A stretch of DNA of 53,229 nucleotides from Actinomycetota bacterium (GTDB taxonomy: Bacteria; Actinomycetota; Thermoleophilia; Gaiellales; Gaiellaceae), in NCBI GenBank assembly GCA_005888435.1, contig VAXO01000021.1:1-53229 (forward strand), read 5' to 3'. The notes beneath the pieces are model-generated. The model worked only from the letters and a program-made list of their open reading frames with translations, ran no database searches and had not been told where the DNA came from. Below are positions 1 through 9,001 of the stretch, piece by piece (the stretch's first letter is position 1; the number at the start of each line of letters is the position of its first letter). The position numbers and the translations under genes were made by a program.

Positions 1-363
1 GGCGAAGATGAACGCGCCCCGGACCGGGTGGCCGTCGACGGAGATCACCCGCCAGTAGACGAGGTACCAGCCCTCGCCGACGCGCTTCAGGGGAACGACA
101 AGCGTCTTCGGGTCGGCGGCCGAGCGCCGCGGCGAGCCCGCCGTCTGCTGCTCCCCCGCGGCATTCGTCACGGAGATCGCCGCGAAGCGCGGCTCAACGG
201 CCTCCGTATACGTCAACTGCACCACCGGCGGCGGCTGATTGAGCACAACGTTCGCCCGGGGCACCGTTCGAACGAGCCCCGCGTGCGCCCAGGCGGCCGC
301 GGGCAGCGCCAGCGCACCCGTGGCCGCGACTAGGACGAGCGTCGTGCGCAGGCGCAAGGTCAC
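1..363 (-). CDS. copC: CopC-domain copper resistance protein (partial, runs off window start)
   Basis: Manual minus-strand translation MTLRLRTTLVLVAATGALALPAAAWAHAGLVRTVPRANVVLNQPPPVVQLTYTEAVEPRF...YWRVISVDGHPVRGAFIF; CopC-like signal peptide, HA start and DGHPVRG motif; GTG start overlaps stop of upstream gene. Confidence 0.85.
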   Translation of the reverse strand, partial: MTLRLRTTLVLVAATGALALPAAAWAHAGLVRTVPRANVVLNQPPPVVQLTYTEAVEPRFAAISVTNAAGEQQTAGSPRRSAADPKTLVVPLKRVGEGWYLVYWRVISVDGHPVRGAFIFA

Positions 364-935
364 GCGACCGCGCGCCTCCCGCCCCCTGTGAAGAGCCCGA
401 TCACCGCGACGACGAGCGCGAGCACGCCGACGACGAGCGCGACGATCGCGAGGGTGCTCCCGCCGCCGCCGAGCGACGACTTGAACTCGACCTGCGGCGC
501 CGGCGCATCGGACGACTCCGGCCCCGACCAGTCGACGACGCTCCCGTCGGAGTACGTCTGCCGCACCTTGAACGAGTACGTCTTCGCCGAGTCGGCGGAT
601 GCGAGAAACTGGAAGACCGCGTCTTCCTCGGTCGGGGTGTGCCCGCCCGACCAGGACACCCGCTCGATCTTCGTCTCCTCGCCCGAGCCGGTCGACCTGA
701 CACTGCGCGTCCAGCCGGCCGACGGCACGAACGAGTCGATCGCGAAGCCGTCGGGCGGCGTCAGCTCCACCTTCGACGTGGTCGCGTTCTCCTTCTCCGT
801 CGGCACGGCGAGCGTGAAGAGCTGGCCGTGCTTGGACAGCGCGACGGCCGGGCTCACCTCCGCGTGTGCAAACGCGGATGCGGCCAAGATGAGCGCGCCG
901 CCGAGAGCGGCGACGAAAACGCCGATGCGAAACAC
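360..935 (-). CDS. YcnI-like / DUF1775 secreted protein with C-terminal TM
   Basis: FRIGVFVAALGGALILAASAFAHAEVSPAVALSKHGQLFTLAVPTEKENATTSKVELTPPDGF...; signal peptide followed by HAEVSP, typical of YcnI; overlaps copC by 4 nt; longer ORF start is spurious. Confidence 0.85.
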   Translation of the reverse strand: MFRIGVFVAALGGALILAASAFAHAEVSPAVALSKHGQLFTLAVPTEKENATTSKVELTPPDGFAIDSFVPSAGWTRSVRSTGSGEETKIERVSWSGGHTPTEEDAVFQFLASADSAKTYSFKVRQTYSDGSVVDWSGPESSDAPAPQVEFKSSLGGGGSTLAIVALVVGVLALVVAVIGLFTGGGRRAVA

Positions 936-958
936 CTGTTTCTCCTTTCGTTGCCGGG

Positions 959-1561
959 TCAGGTGGCGGCAACGGGCGGCGCACGCGCCGAAGCAGCGCG
1001 GCCATGCGCCGCGATGCGAACCGCCGTCGCCTCGCCGAACGACGGCGTGGCGGCGAACATGAGGGCGGGCAGCTCCGCCGCGAGGCGCGCGAACGTGCGG
1101 CGCATCCAGCCGGCGACGTGGCTCGCGGCGGCGATCACCGCCGCGGCGACGAACGAGAGACCCGTTTCGAACGGGATCAGTTCGCGATGTACCGGACCGA
1201 CGAGGCAATGGAGCCCGTGCCAGCCCAGCCCGGCGCGCCAGTGCAGGTACGCCTCGAACATGCCGCCGGCGAAGCACGTCGCCACCGTCAGCCAGGCCGC
1301 GAGCGCGCACGTGCGCGCGACAGCGAACCGCCGTGCGTCGCGCCGCTCGATCAGCGCGCGCTCGCGGACCGCAACCGCAACGAGCCAGCACACCGTGACG
1401 GCGAGGACGGCGCAGATGCCCAACGCAACGAGCGCCGCCACCGGCACTGCCGACCCGCCCGCCTGATGCCGAAGGAAGCGCGCCGACGGGTTCGGCAGCG
1501 CGGCGTACGCGAGCGTCCGCGCGAGCAGGACGACGAGAACGATTGCGCCGGCGCGGATCAC
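959..1561 (-). CDS. Multi-pass membrane protein, copper-operon associated, uncharacterised
   Basis: Hydrophobic segments; His-rich HWRAGLGWHGLHCLVGPVHREL; GTG start overlaps stop of 1558..2391 (GTGA). Confidence 0.7.
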   Translation of the reverse strand: MIRAGAIVLVVLLARTLAYAALPNPSARFLRHQAGGSAVPVAALVALGICAVLAVTVCWLVAVAVRERALIERRDARRFAVARTCALAAWLTVATCFAGGMFEAYLHWRAGLGWHGLHCLVGPVHRELIPFETGLSFVAAAVIAAASHVAGWMRRTFARLAAELPALMFAATPSFGEATAVRIAAHGRAASARAPPVAAT

Positions 1562-2391
1562 CGTACGTTGAGGGTAAAGGGAGCCGTCAGCACGCGGCCG
1601 TCCAACTTCGTCTGCAGGAACAGCCTCCATGTGCCGCTGCGCGGGAGGAGCACGCCGACGCGCAGCACGCCCGGCTTCGTCTGCGTCCCGACGACCCGCG
1701 AGCCGCCGAAGACGGACGTGCAGCCGCTCGTCTTCGCCGAGCAGACGTGCGTGTGGAAGTAGTCGAGCGTCCCGGCGCGGAAGAAGATCGCGTGGGCGAG
1801 CGCGCCGAACCACGGCGTGAAAGTCGCCGGGGAACCGTCGGGCCGCGTCACGCGCAGCGACATGAAGTTCGCCTGGATCGCGCGCAGCTTCGGCTTCCCC
1901 TGGAGCGCAAAGCGGTAGCCCCCGACGTTCACGACCGGCTTGAACCGCGGCAGGGCGTCATGGGGCGCTTTGCCCGGGACCGTGATCCAACGGATGAGCT
2001 GGAAGTTCCGCAGCGGCCCGCTCAACGCGGGATATGCGTCGACGACGACCTTGTAGCGGCCCGGAGTCGGAAACGTGACGGTCTGCCGAAACATCCCGTC
2101 AGGCTGCGGCTTGGGGTGGTGGTGGATGATCGTGCCCAGGTCGCTGCGCACGATGATCAGGTGCACGCCGGTGTGCGGCCCGCTGCCCGTCCGGTAGTTC
2201 GTCAGCGGCGCGCCCGACGGCTGGTCGATGCGGAACGAGACCGTCGTGGGCTTCCCGGCGCTCACCTGTGCCGGCGACCAGCCGGCGAGCTGGTACGTCC
2301 GGGCCGCGCCAACCGTGATCTGCGGCGGAGCCGAGGAGCCGCAGCCGGCAACCACGACCGCGAGGAGAACGGCGAGCGCCGCAATTCTCAC
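1558..2391 (-). CDS. Lipoprotein with two His-motif domains (YtkA-like / metal-handling candidate)
   Basis: Lipobox LAVVVAGCGSS; TGVHLIIVRSDLGTIIHHHPKP and GALAHAIFFRAGTLDYFHTHVC motifs. Confidence 0.75.
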   Translation of the reverse strand: MRIAALAVLLAVVVAGCGSSAPPQITVGAARTYQLAGWSPAQVSAGKPTTVSFRIDQPSGAPLTNYRTGSGPHTGVHLIIVRSDLGTIIHHHPKPQPDGMFRQTVTFPTPGRYKVVVDAYPALSGPLRNFQLIRWITVPGKAPHDALPRFKPVVNVGGYRFALQGKPKLRAIQANFMSLRVTRPDGSPATFTPWFGALAHAIFFRAGTLDYFHTHVCSAKTSGCTSVFGGSRVVGTQTKPGVLRVGVLLPRSGTWRLFLQTKLDGRVLTAPFTLNVR

Positions 2392-2429
2392 GCGGCCATT
2401 GAAGCAGCGGCACCGCCGGAGCCGCCTGA

Positions 2430-3653
2430 TTGAATGACGCCGTGGTCCGACGCAATACGTTGTTGCTCGCGGCCACGATGGCGGTGAACTCCGCCGTGCT
2501 GCAGCTGGTCGCGGCGGTCTCCTCGCTCACGTTCGTGCTCGTGACCGGCGTGCGAGGGCTCCTGGGGCTCGGGCCGGCGATCTTCCTCACTGCATCAGCG
2601 CTTACGTCGATGCCCGCCGGACGGATGATGGACCGGTTCGGGCGCAAGCCAGTGATGAGTTTCGGCTTCGTCGTCGGCGCCGCCGGCTGCGCGCTGACCG
2701 CGCTCGCGACGCGCACGGACTCGACGCCGGCCGTGATCGCCGGCTTCGCGCTGATCGGCGCCGCCAGCGCGGTGTCGCTGCTGATCCGGACGGCCGCAGG
2801 GGACATGTATCCGGCGGCCCGCCGCGCCCGCGGCATCTCGTACGTCCTCTTCGGCAGCGTCTTCGGCGCGATCCTCGGGCCGACCGTGTTCGGCCCGATG
2901 TTCGCCGGCAAGGACGTGGAGGCCGACGCCCTGACCGTGCCGTGGCTCGTGGCCGGCGGGATCTCGCTCGTGGCGCTCGCGATCGTCCAGCTCGTCCGCC
3001 CGGACCCGAAGAAGATCGCGGAGATGATCGGGGCGCATGACGAGACGGAGACGGCGGGGCCCGCCGCGCCGCTGCGGGAGATCGTGCGGCGGCCGGGAGT
3101 CATTCCTGCGATGCTCGCCGCGTTCGCGAGCTTCGGCGTGATGGTGTCGGTGATGAACCTGTCCGGCTACGTCGTCGTCGAGCACCATCACCACCATCAG
3201 GACTCGGTCTTCCCGATCATCGGTGCGCACGTGTTCGGCATGTATGCGCTCGTGCTCGTGATCGGCGCGATGATCGACCGCGTCGGGAGAACGCCGGCGC
3301 TCGAGGCGGGGCTGGTGGTGATGGCCGTTTCGACGATCGGGCTGATGTGGGTCGCCGGCGTCTTCGGAACGGCCGTGCTCCTGCTCGGGCTCGGCGTCGG
3401 CTGGAACATCTCCTTCGTCGCAGCGACGGCGCAGATGGCCGACCGGACGAGCCCGGCGGAACGTGGACGGTTGCTGGGCTTCAACGACCAGCTTGCGGGA
3501 TTCTTCGCCGCGGGCCTCGCGCTGCTCGGCGGCTACGCGCTCGACGCGATCGGCGTCGCGGCGCTCGCGATCGGCGCGACCGTCATCGTCGTGTCGCCGA
3601 TCGTGCTGATCGCACGCCCGAGCACCGGGTCTGCGGTCCAGGAGCCTGTGTGA
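2430..3653 (+). CDS. MFS transporter
   Basis: About 12 hydrophobic segments; GRMMDRFGRKPVM and MIDRVGRTPALEAG MFS motifs. Confidence 0.85.
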   Translation: MNDAVVRRNTLLLAATMAVNSAVLQLVAAVSSLTFVLVTGVRGLLGLGPAIFLTASALTSMPAGRMMDRFGRKPVMSFGFVVGAAGCALTALATRTDSTPAVIAGFALIGAASAVSLLIRTAAGDMYPAARRARGISYVLFGSVFGAILGPTVFGPMFAGKDVEADALTVPWLVAGGISLVALAIVQLVRPDPKKIAEMIGAHDETETAGPAAPLREIVRRPGVIPAMLAAFASFGVMVSVMNLSGYVVVEHHHHHQDSVFPIIGAHVFGMYALVLVIGAMIDRVGRTPALEAGLVVMAVSTIGLMWVAGVFGTAVLLLGLGVGWNISFVAATAQMADRTSPAERGRLLGFNDQLAGFFAAGLALLGGYALDAIGVAALAIGATVIVVSPIVLIARPSTGSAVQEPV

Positions 3654-5044
3654 AGCGCGCACATAGTGCTGTGGTGCTAGTCGGTGCGCTCCTCGTGCTC
3701 GTGCCGGCGGCGGCCGACGCGGGGCCCTACGCGCCGTACCGGCACTTCGTCTCGCGGCCGGACCTGAGGCCGCCGCGCGTGAAGATGCTCGTGCGGACGC
3801 GCTACGCCTCGCCGGGCTTTCTCTTCATCGCGCCGAAGAAGAAGGTCGAACAGGGTGGCCCGCTGATCCTCGACAACCGCGGACGCGTCATCTTGTTCAT
3901 GCCCGTCGACCGGCGCGGCGTCACCGACTTCCGCGTGCAGCATTACCGCGGCAAGCGAGTGCTGACGTGGTGGCGCGGCAAGTCGGCGGACAACAAGCGG
4001 CTCGGCCGCTATTCCATCTACGACAACTCGTACCGTCTGGTCACGTACGTCCGTCCGGGGCACGGGCTCTCGGGCGACATGCACGAGTTCAAGATCACGC
4101 CGCGCAACACGGCTCTGATGACGCTGTCGCACCGCGTCCGCGTGAAGACGCGAAACGTGCTCGAGGGCGCGTTCCAGGAGGTCGACATCCGCACCGGACG
4201 CGTACTGTTCGAGTGGCACAGTGTCGGGCACGTTCAGCTGACCGAGTCGTACTACCACCTGCCGCGCAATCCCGACAAGACGTACGACTACTTCCACATC
4301 AACACCATCGAGGTCGACCGCGACGGCAACTTCCTCGTCTCCGCCCGGAACACGCACACGATCTACAAGATCAACCGCAAGACGGGCGCCGTCATGTGGC
4401 GGCTGGGCGGCAAGCGGAGCGACTTCGAGCTCGGCAAGGGTGTCACCTTCGCCTGGCAGCACGACGTGCGGCGCCAATCCGACGGGACCGTGACGCTGTT
4501 CGACAACGAGGCCGCTCCGAAGATGCGGAAGCAGTCACGCGGTCTCGTCATGCGCGTGGACGAGCGCCACAAGACCGTGACGGTCGTGCACAGCTTCGTT
4601 CACACTCCGCCGCTCGTGGCCGTCGACCAGGGAAACATGCAGAAGCTTGCGAACGGGAACTACCTCGTCGGATGGGGACATCAGCCCTACGTGACCGAGT
4701 TCGGGCCACATGGCAAGACGCTGCTCGATCTCCGCTTCGGCCGCTCCGGAGTCGACTCGTACCGCGCCTACCGCTTTCCCTGGATCGGCCGGCCGCACAG
4801 CAAGCCGACCATCGCCGTCGAAGGAGACACGCTGTACGTGAGCTGGAACGGTGCGACCGAGGTGCGCTCGTGGCAGCTGCTCGGCGGGGCGGACAAGAAG
4901 AAGCTGCGTCCGCTGCTGGCGGTGCCGAAGACGGGGTTCGAAGCGGCCATCCCGCTGCCGGCGGACGTTCCCTGGGTCGCGGTGCGCGCGCTCGACCGCC
5001 TCGGCCGCTCGCTCGCCCGGTCGGCGCCGGTGGGACGCGCATGA
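3650..5044 (+). CDS. Secreted arylsulfotransferase-family (ASST-like) protein
   Basis: Signal peptide; SARNTHTIYKINRKTGAVMWRLGGKRSDF, FAWQHDVRRQSDGTVTLFDN, YLVGWGHQPYVTEF motifs; GTG start overlaps MFS stop. Confidence 0.8.
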   Translation: MKRAHSAVVLVGALLVLVPAAADAGPYAPYRHFVSRPDLRPPRVKMLVRTRYASPGFLFIAPKKKVEQGGPLILDNRGRVILFMPVDRRGVTDFRVQHYRGKRVLTWWRGKSADNKRLGRYSIYDNSYRLVTYVRPGHGLSGDMHEFKITPRNTALMTLSHRVRVKTRNVLEGAFQEVDIRTGRVLFEWHSVGHVQLTESYYHLPRNPDKTYDYFHINTIEVDRDGNFLVSARNTHTIYKINRKTGAVMWRLGGKRSDFELGKGVTFAWQHDVRRQSDGTVTLFDNEAAPKMRKQSRGLVMRVDERHKTVTVVHSFVHTPPLVAVDQGNMQKLANGNYLVGWGHQPYVTEFGPHGKTLLDLRFGRSGVDSYRAYRFPWIGRPHSKPTIAVEGDTLYVSWNGATEVRSWQLLGGADKKKLRPLLAVPKTGFEAAIPLPADVPWVAVRALDRLGRSLARSAPVGRA

Positions 5045-6522
5045 AGCGGCTCGCCGTCTTCGCAGCGCTGGCGCTCGTCCTTGCGGGCTGCAGCGACAGC
5101 AGCTCCAACAAGCCGGCCACGGCGAAGGCAGCTGCGCAAAAAGGGCCGCCGCCGGGACCGACACAGCACTTCCGCTCGCGACCCGACCTACACCCACCGG
5201 TCGTCAAGATCGACGTCGCCGCGCACGACACGGCGCCCGGCTACATCTTCCTCGCGCCGAAGATGGCCGTCGTCCAGGCCGGGCCGATGATCATGGACAA
5301 CCGCGGCCAGCTCGTCTGGTTCCACCCGCTCAAGTTCACGAAGGGCGTGACGGACTTCCGCGCGCAGCGCTACCGGGGCAAGCCGGTGCTGACGTGGTGG
5401 CGCGGACGCCTGTCGAACGTAGGCGTCGGCGACGGGTGGTACGTCCTCTACAACGACTCGTATCAGCCGATCGCCGAGGCGCGGCCCGGCAAAGGGCTCG
5501 TCGGCGACGTGCACGAGTTCCGGCTGACCTCCCACGACACCGCGCTGATGACCATCTACCACCGACGCCACGTCGACCTCACGTCGATCGGCGGGCCGAA
5601 GGACGGGCTGATCTGGGACGGCATCGTCCAGGAGGTCGACATCCCCAGCGGACGCGTCCTGTTCGAGTGGCACAGCTATCCGCAAGTCGGAATCAAGGAG
5701 TCGTACTCGAACCCGCCCAAGAAGCAGCTCGGCACCAAGCCGTTTCCGTACGACTACATCCACGTCAACTCGATCGACGAGGAGCGCAACGGCAACCTCC
5801 TGATCTCGGGACGAAACACCCATGCGGTGTACGAGGTCAGCCGCAAGACGGGCAAGATCCTCTGGCGGCTCGGCGGGAAGAAGAGCACGTTCAAACTCGC
5901 TTCGGGCGTGCCGTTTGCGTGGCAGCACGACGTGCGCCGCCAGCCGGACGGGACGATCACGATGTTCGACAACGGCGCAGCGCCGCCGGTGCACAAGGAG
6001 ACGCGCATCCTGGTGCTCCGGCTCGACGAGCAGAGCAAGAGCGCGACGCTCGCCCGCAGCTATCACCATCCGAAGAAGCTGCTGTCGCCGTTCGAGGGCA
6101 ACGCGCAGTTCCTCCCTGACGGCCACGTCTTCGTCGGCTGGGGCGGCTGGCCGTACATCAGCGAGTTCAGCAAGAACGGGAAGGTGCTGTTCGACGCGTA
6201 CTTCGGCCACGGGAAGAAGCCTGGCGAGGATGCCGACACGTATCGCGCGTACCGCTTCGCCTGGCGCGGGCATCCGAAGGATGTGCCGGCGATCGCGATC
6301 GCGAACGGGAAGGTCTACGTGAGCTGGAACGGAGCCACGGATGTGACGCGGTGGCAGGTGCTTGCCGGCAACGCGAACGACGACCTAGCGGCCGGCCCCG
6401 CCGCGCCCAAGTCGGGCTTCGAGACTGCGATCCAACTCCCGGCCGACGGCAAGTACGTCGCCGTCCAGGCACTCGGCGCGAACGGCAAGGTCCTCGGCGT
6501 GTCGAAGACGCTGACGCGCTAG
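5041..6522 (+). CDS. Arylsulfotransferase-family lipoprotein, paralogue of preceding gene
   Basis: Lipobox ALVLAGCSDSS; SGRNTHAVYEVSRKTGKILWRLGGKKSTF, FAWQHDVRRQPDGTITMFDN; colinear with 3650..5044; ATGA overlap. Confidence 0.82.
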   Translation: MKRLAVFAALALVLAGCSDSSSNKPATAKAAAQKGPPPGPTQHFRSRPDLHPPVVKIDVAAHDTAPGYIFLAPKMAVVQAGPMIMDNRGQLVWFHPLKFTKGVTDFRAQRYRGKPVLTWWRGRLSNVGVGDGWYVLYNDSYQPIAEARPGKGLVGDVHEFRLTSHDTALMTIYHRRHVDLTSIGGPKDGLIWDGIVQEVDIPSGRVLFEWHSYPQVGIKESYSNPPKKQLGTKPFPYDYIHVNSIDEERNGNLLISGRNTHAVYEVSRKTGKILWRLGGKKSTFKLASGVPFAWQHDVRRQPDGTITMFDNGAAPPVHKETRILVLRLDEQSKSATLARSYHHPKKLLSPFEGNAQFLPDGHVFVGWGGWPYISEFSKNGKVLFDAYFGHGKKPGEDADTYRAYRFAWRGHPKDVPAIAIANGKVYVSWNGATDVTRWQVLAGNANDDLAAGPAAPKSGFETAIQLPADGKYVAVQALGANGKVLGVSKTLTR

Positions 6523-6524
6523 CC

Positions 6525-6616
6525 GGGGTCTGACCCCCGTGGGGGTCTGACCCCAACCTTTGGCAAGAGTGACTCGCGCGAACTGCTGGGGTCAGACCCC
6601 TTCGGGGTCAGACCCC
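6525..6616. repeat. Four copies of GGGGTCAGACCCC/GGGGTCTGACCCC arranged as inverted pairs (BIME-like)
   Basis: Copies at 6525-6537, 6542-6554 (GGGGTCTGACCCC) and 6588-6600, 6604-6616 (GGGGTCAGACCCC); tail-to-tail junction. Confidence 0.9.
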
Positions 6617-7245
6617 TAGACGGCGCGGGCGATTCGGAGCTTCGCGAGCTCGCGGTCGCGCTCCTCGAGGATCTCTTCGAGGCGGGCGATCTTCATCCGG
6701 AGCGTCTCGGTCGTCGTGACCATCTCGATGAACGCGCGCTGGCGCTCCTTCAGCAGCGCTTCGATACTGAGTAGCTTCTCGTCGGAGCTCATGAGGGCCG
6801 GCGGCTCCGGCTTCGGCGCGGGCGTCAGGTGCAGCAGCCGCGTCTCGGGCTGCGGCGCAGACGTAGGCGTGTCGAGGTTCGCGACCTGCTCGGCAACCTC
6901 GCGGGCGAGCTGCCGCTCCAGGTCGGGCACGGGCGGCGGCGGAAGCAGGTCGGGCACAGGCGGGAGGTTCGCGACTCGCTCGGCGAGCTCGCGCACCATT
7001 TTGACCGGGTCGAGCGCGGCCTCCGGCTCGGGCTCAGGTTTCGCAACCGCTGACGAGCCCTGGATGTCGAGCACCTGCTCGGCGATCGCGCGCGCGAGCG
7101 CGAGCCACGACGTCCGGCCCTGCTCGATCAGGATCTCGCCCAGGCGCCGGCCCGAGCGCTCCTGCTCTGCGAGCGCGGCTTCGAGGTCGATCTCGGAGAT
7201 TTCCCCTTTTTCGACCAGGATTTGGCCAATCGGACGCCGCCGCAT
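6616..7245 (-). CDS. MshEN / GspE N-terminal-like domain protein with Pro-rich linker and C-terminal coiled coil
   Basis: PIGQILVEKGEISEIDLEAALAEQERSGRRLGEILIEQGRTSWLALARAIAEQ; C-terminal heptad-rich region; no ATPase domain. Confidence 0.75.
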   Translation of the reverse strand: MRRRPIGQILVEKGEISEIDLEAALAEQERSGRRLGEILIEQGRTSWLALARAIAEQVLDIQGSSAVAKPEPEPEAALDPVKMVRELAERVANLPPVPDLLPPPPVPDLERQLAREVAEQVANLDTPTSAPQPETRLLHLTPAPKPEPPALMSSDEKLLSIEALLKERQRAFIEMVTTTETLRMKIARLEEILEERDRELAKLRIARAV

Positions 7246-7263
7246 GGCCTCTTTTATCGGCAG

Positions 7264-7914
7264 CTAGGCGCTCAGACTGAACGGCGGATATTCGTCCGTC
7301 ACGAGCACGAACGCGTACGCGATGACGCGCGTCCACCAGCGAAAGACGCCTTCGACGAAGTCGAAGAGGCCGCGGGGGTAGCGGCCCGTGAAGAGAATCG
7401 CGAACCAGGCGATCACGACGCAGACGACGGCGGCGATCGTGAGGAACAAGAGGACGATGAAGTGCGGGATCGCCAGGAGCCACTTCACGAGCGGCAGCCA
7501 GCGCGTCAACCCTTCCCGTGCATCCGGATACGGGAAGTCGAGCCGCACCGACTGTTCCTCGTCGGTCGACGGGTAGGTGTCGTCCATGAGGGCGAGGTAG
7601 ACGCCGACCCGGGCCGAGAACCGCATCAGCTGCTGGTTCCAGTCGAACCACCAGCGCGGGTACTTCTGACGAAAGAGGATCATCAGCAGCGGCGCGAAGA
7701 CGAGGGTGCCGCCCGCCCCTGCGGCGAACGTCCACGAGTAATGACCGGCGTGCGAGGTGTACGAATTCCCGCCGTCGACGGCGCTGAGCACGATCACGAT
7801 CGGGATGGCGGCGAAGATCCGGAAGAACGTCGTGGCGCGGTTCAGGTCGCGATCCGGATACGCGACCGAGAACTGGACCGGGTAGCCGCTGGCAGGCGTT
7901 GGCGCTTCGATCAT
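7264..7914 (-). CDS. DUF4389-family membrane protein
   Basis: YPVQFSVAYPDRDLNRATTFFRIFAAIPI...PRGLFDFVEGVFRWWTRVIAYAFVLVTDEYPPFSL. Confidence 0.8.
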   Translation of the reverse strand: MIEAPTPASGYPVQFSVAYPDRDLNRATTFFRIFAAIPIVIVLSAVDGGNSYTSHAGHYSWTFAAGAGGTLVFAPLLMILFRQKYPRWWFDWNQQLMRFSARVGVYLALMDDTYPSTDEEQSVRLDFPYPDAREGLTRWLPLVKWLLAIPHFIVLLFLTIAAVVCVVIAWFAILFTGRYPRGLFDFVEGVFRWWTRVIAYAFVLVTDEYPPFSLSA

Positions 7915-7972
7915 CGCGCCATTCTTACGCCTCCGGCCGCAACCGCAAAATCGCCGGCGCCGTGGCCGTCCG

Positions 7973-9001
7973 TCATGTCGCGAAGTCTCGCAAGTGGGCG
8001 AGCTCCAGAAGGGCTCGCGCGGCGCGAGCCGCGACGAGCTCTTCCCGCGCCCGTATGACAGCCACGCGCACGGCAGAGGTTTTCGTCGACACGTCGGCGT
8101 CAGGCGTTGGATTGCTGTTCCGCTCGGGATCGAGATCGACGCCGAGGAAACCGAGCCGGGAACACACGTCGGCGCGCACGCGCGAGGAGTGCTCGCCGAT
8201 GCCGGCGGTGAAGACGAGCGCGTCGAGGCCGTCGAGCGCGACGGCCATCGCGGCCACTGCCCCGGCGACTCTGTAGGCGAACACGTCCAGCGCGAGCCTC
8301 GCCTCGACGGCATCCGACCGCTCGAGCTCCGCGACGTCACCCGAACGGCCGGACAGCCCGAGCAGCCCACTGCGATGCTCGATCGCATCGTCGAGTTCGC
8401 CAAGCTCGACCCCGCGTCGGAGCAGATAGAGGATCGCGCCGGGGTCGACGCTGCCGGGACGCGTCGCCATCGGCACGCCCTCGAGCGGTGTGAACCCCAT
8501 CGTCGTGTCGATCGAGCGCCCGTCGCGAACTGCAGTGACGGAGCAGCCGCCGCCCAGGTGGCAGACGACGAGCCGCTTCACCCCAAGGCGCTCGCTCGCC
8601 CACTGCACGGAGAGCCCGTGGAAACCGTAGCGGCGGATATCGCGGCGCCATTCCGCAGGAAGCGCGTACGTTGCCGCGACGTCCGGAATCGTCGCGTGGA
8701 ACGCCGTGTCGAACACGGCGACGTGAGGAATGTCAGGCAGCGCTCGCCGCGCCGCGGCGATCGCTTCGACCGCCGGCCGGTTGTGGAGCGGCGCAAGCTC
8801 CACCAGTTGCTCGAGCCGAGCCTGAAGCGAATCGTCGATGAGAGTCGGCTCGCGTAGCTCGCCCCCGTGAACAACGCGATGCGCAACGGCCTCGACACCG
8901 CCGGGAATCGAGTCGAGCGACTCGACGGCGCGGCTTTCCTCGCCGTCGACAATGTGGAGCTTCAGGCTCGTCGAGCCCGCGTTGACAACGAGGACCGTCA
9001 G
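7973..9001 (-). CDS. ackA: Acetate kinase
   Basis: [19 protein letters not shown]... (manual extension upstream of supplied ORF), [57 protein letters not shown]; likely CTG start at 9001 overlapping the xfp stop, so start uncertain. Confidence 0.9.
   Translation of the reverse strand: MTVLVVNAGSTSLKLHIVDGEESRAVESLDSIPGGVEAVAHRVVHGGELREPTLIDDSLQARLEQLVELAPLHNRPAVEAIAAARRALPDIPHVAVFDTAFHATIPDVAATYALPAEWRRDIRRYGFHGLSVQWASERLGVKRLVVCHLGGGCSVTAVRDGRSIDTTMGFTPLEGVPMATRPGSVDPGAILYLLRRGVELGELDDAIEHRSGLLGLSGRSGDVAELERSDAVEARLALDVFAYRVAGAVAAMAVALDGLDALVFTAGIGEHSSRVRADVCSRLGFLGVDLDPERNSNPTPDADVSTKTSAVRVAVIRAREELVAARAARALLELAHLRDFAT

Noticed and set aside
3967-5040. Long N-terminal extension of the second ASST-like ORF (3967..6522)
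   Set aside because: Overlaps the first ASST-like gene in another frame; lipoprotein signal and ATG at 5041 define the true start.
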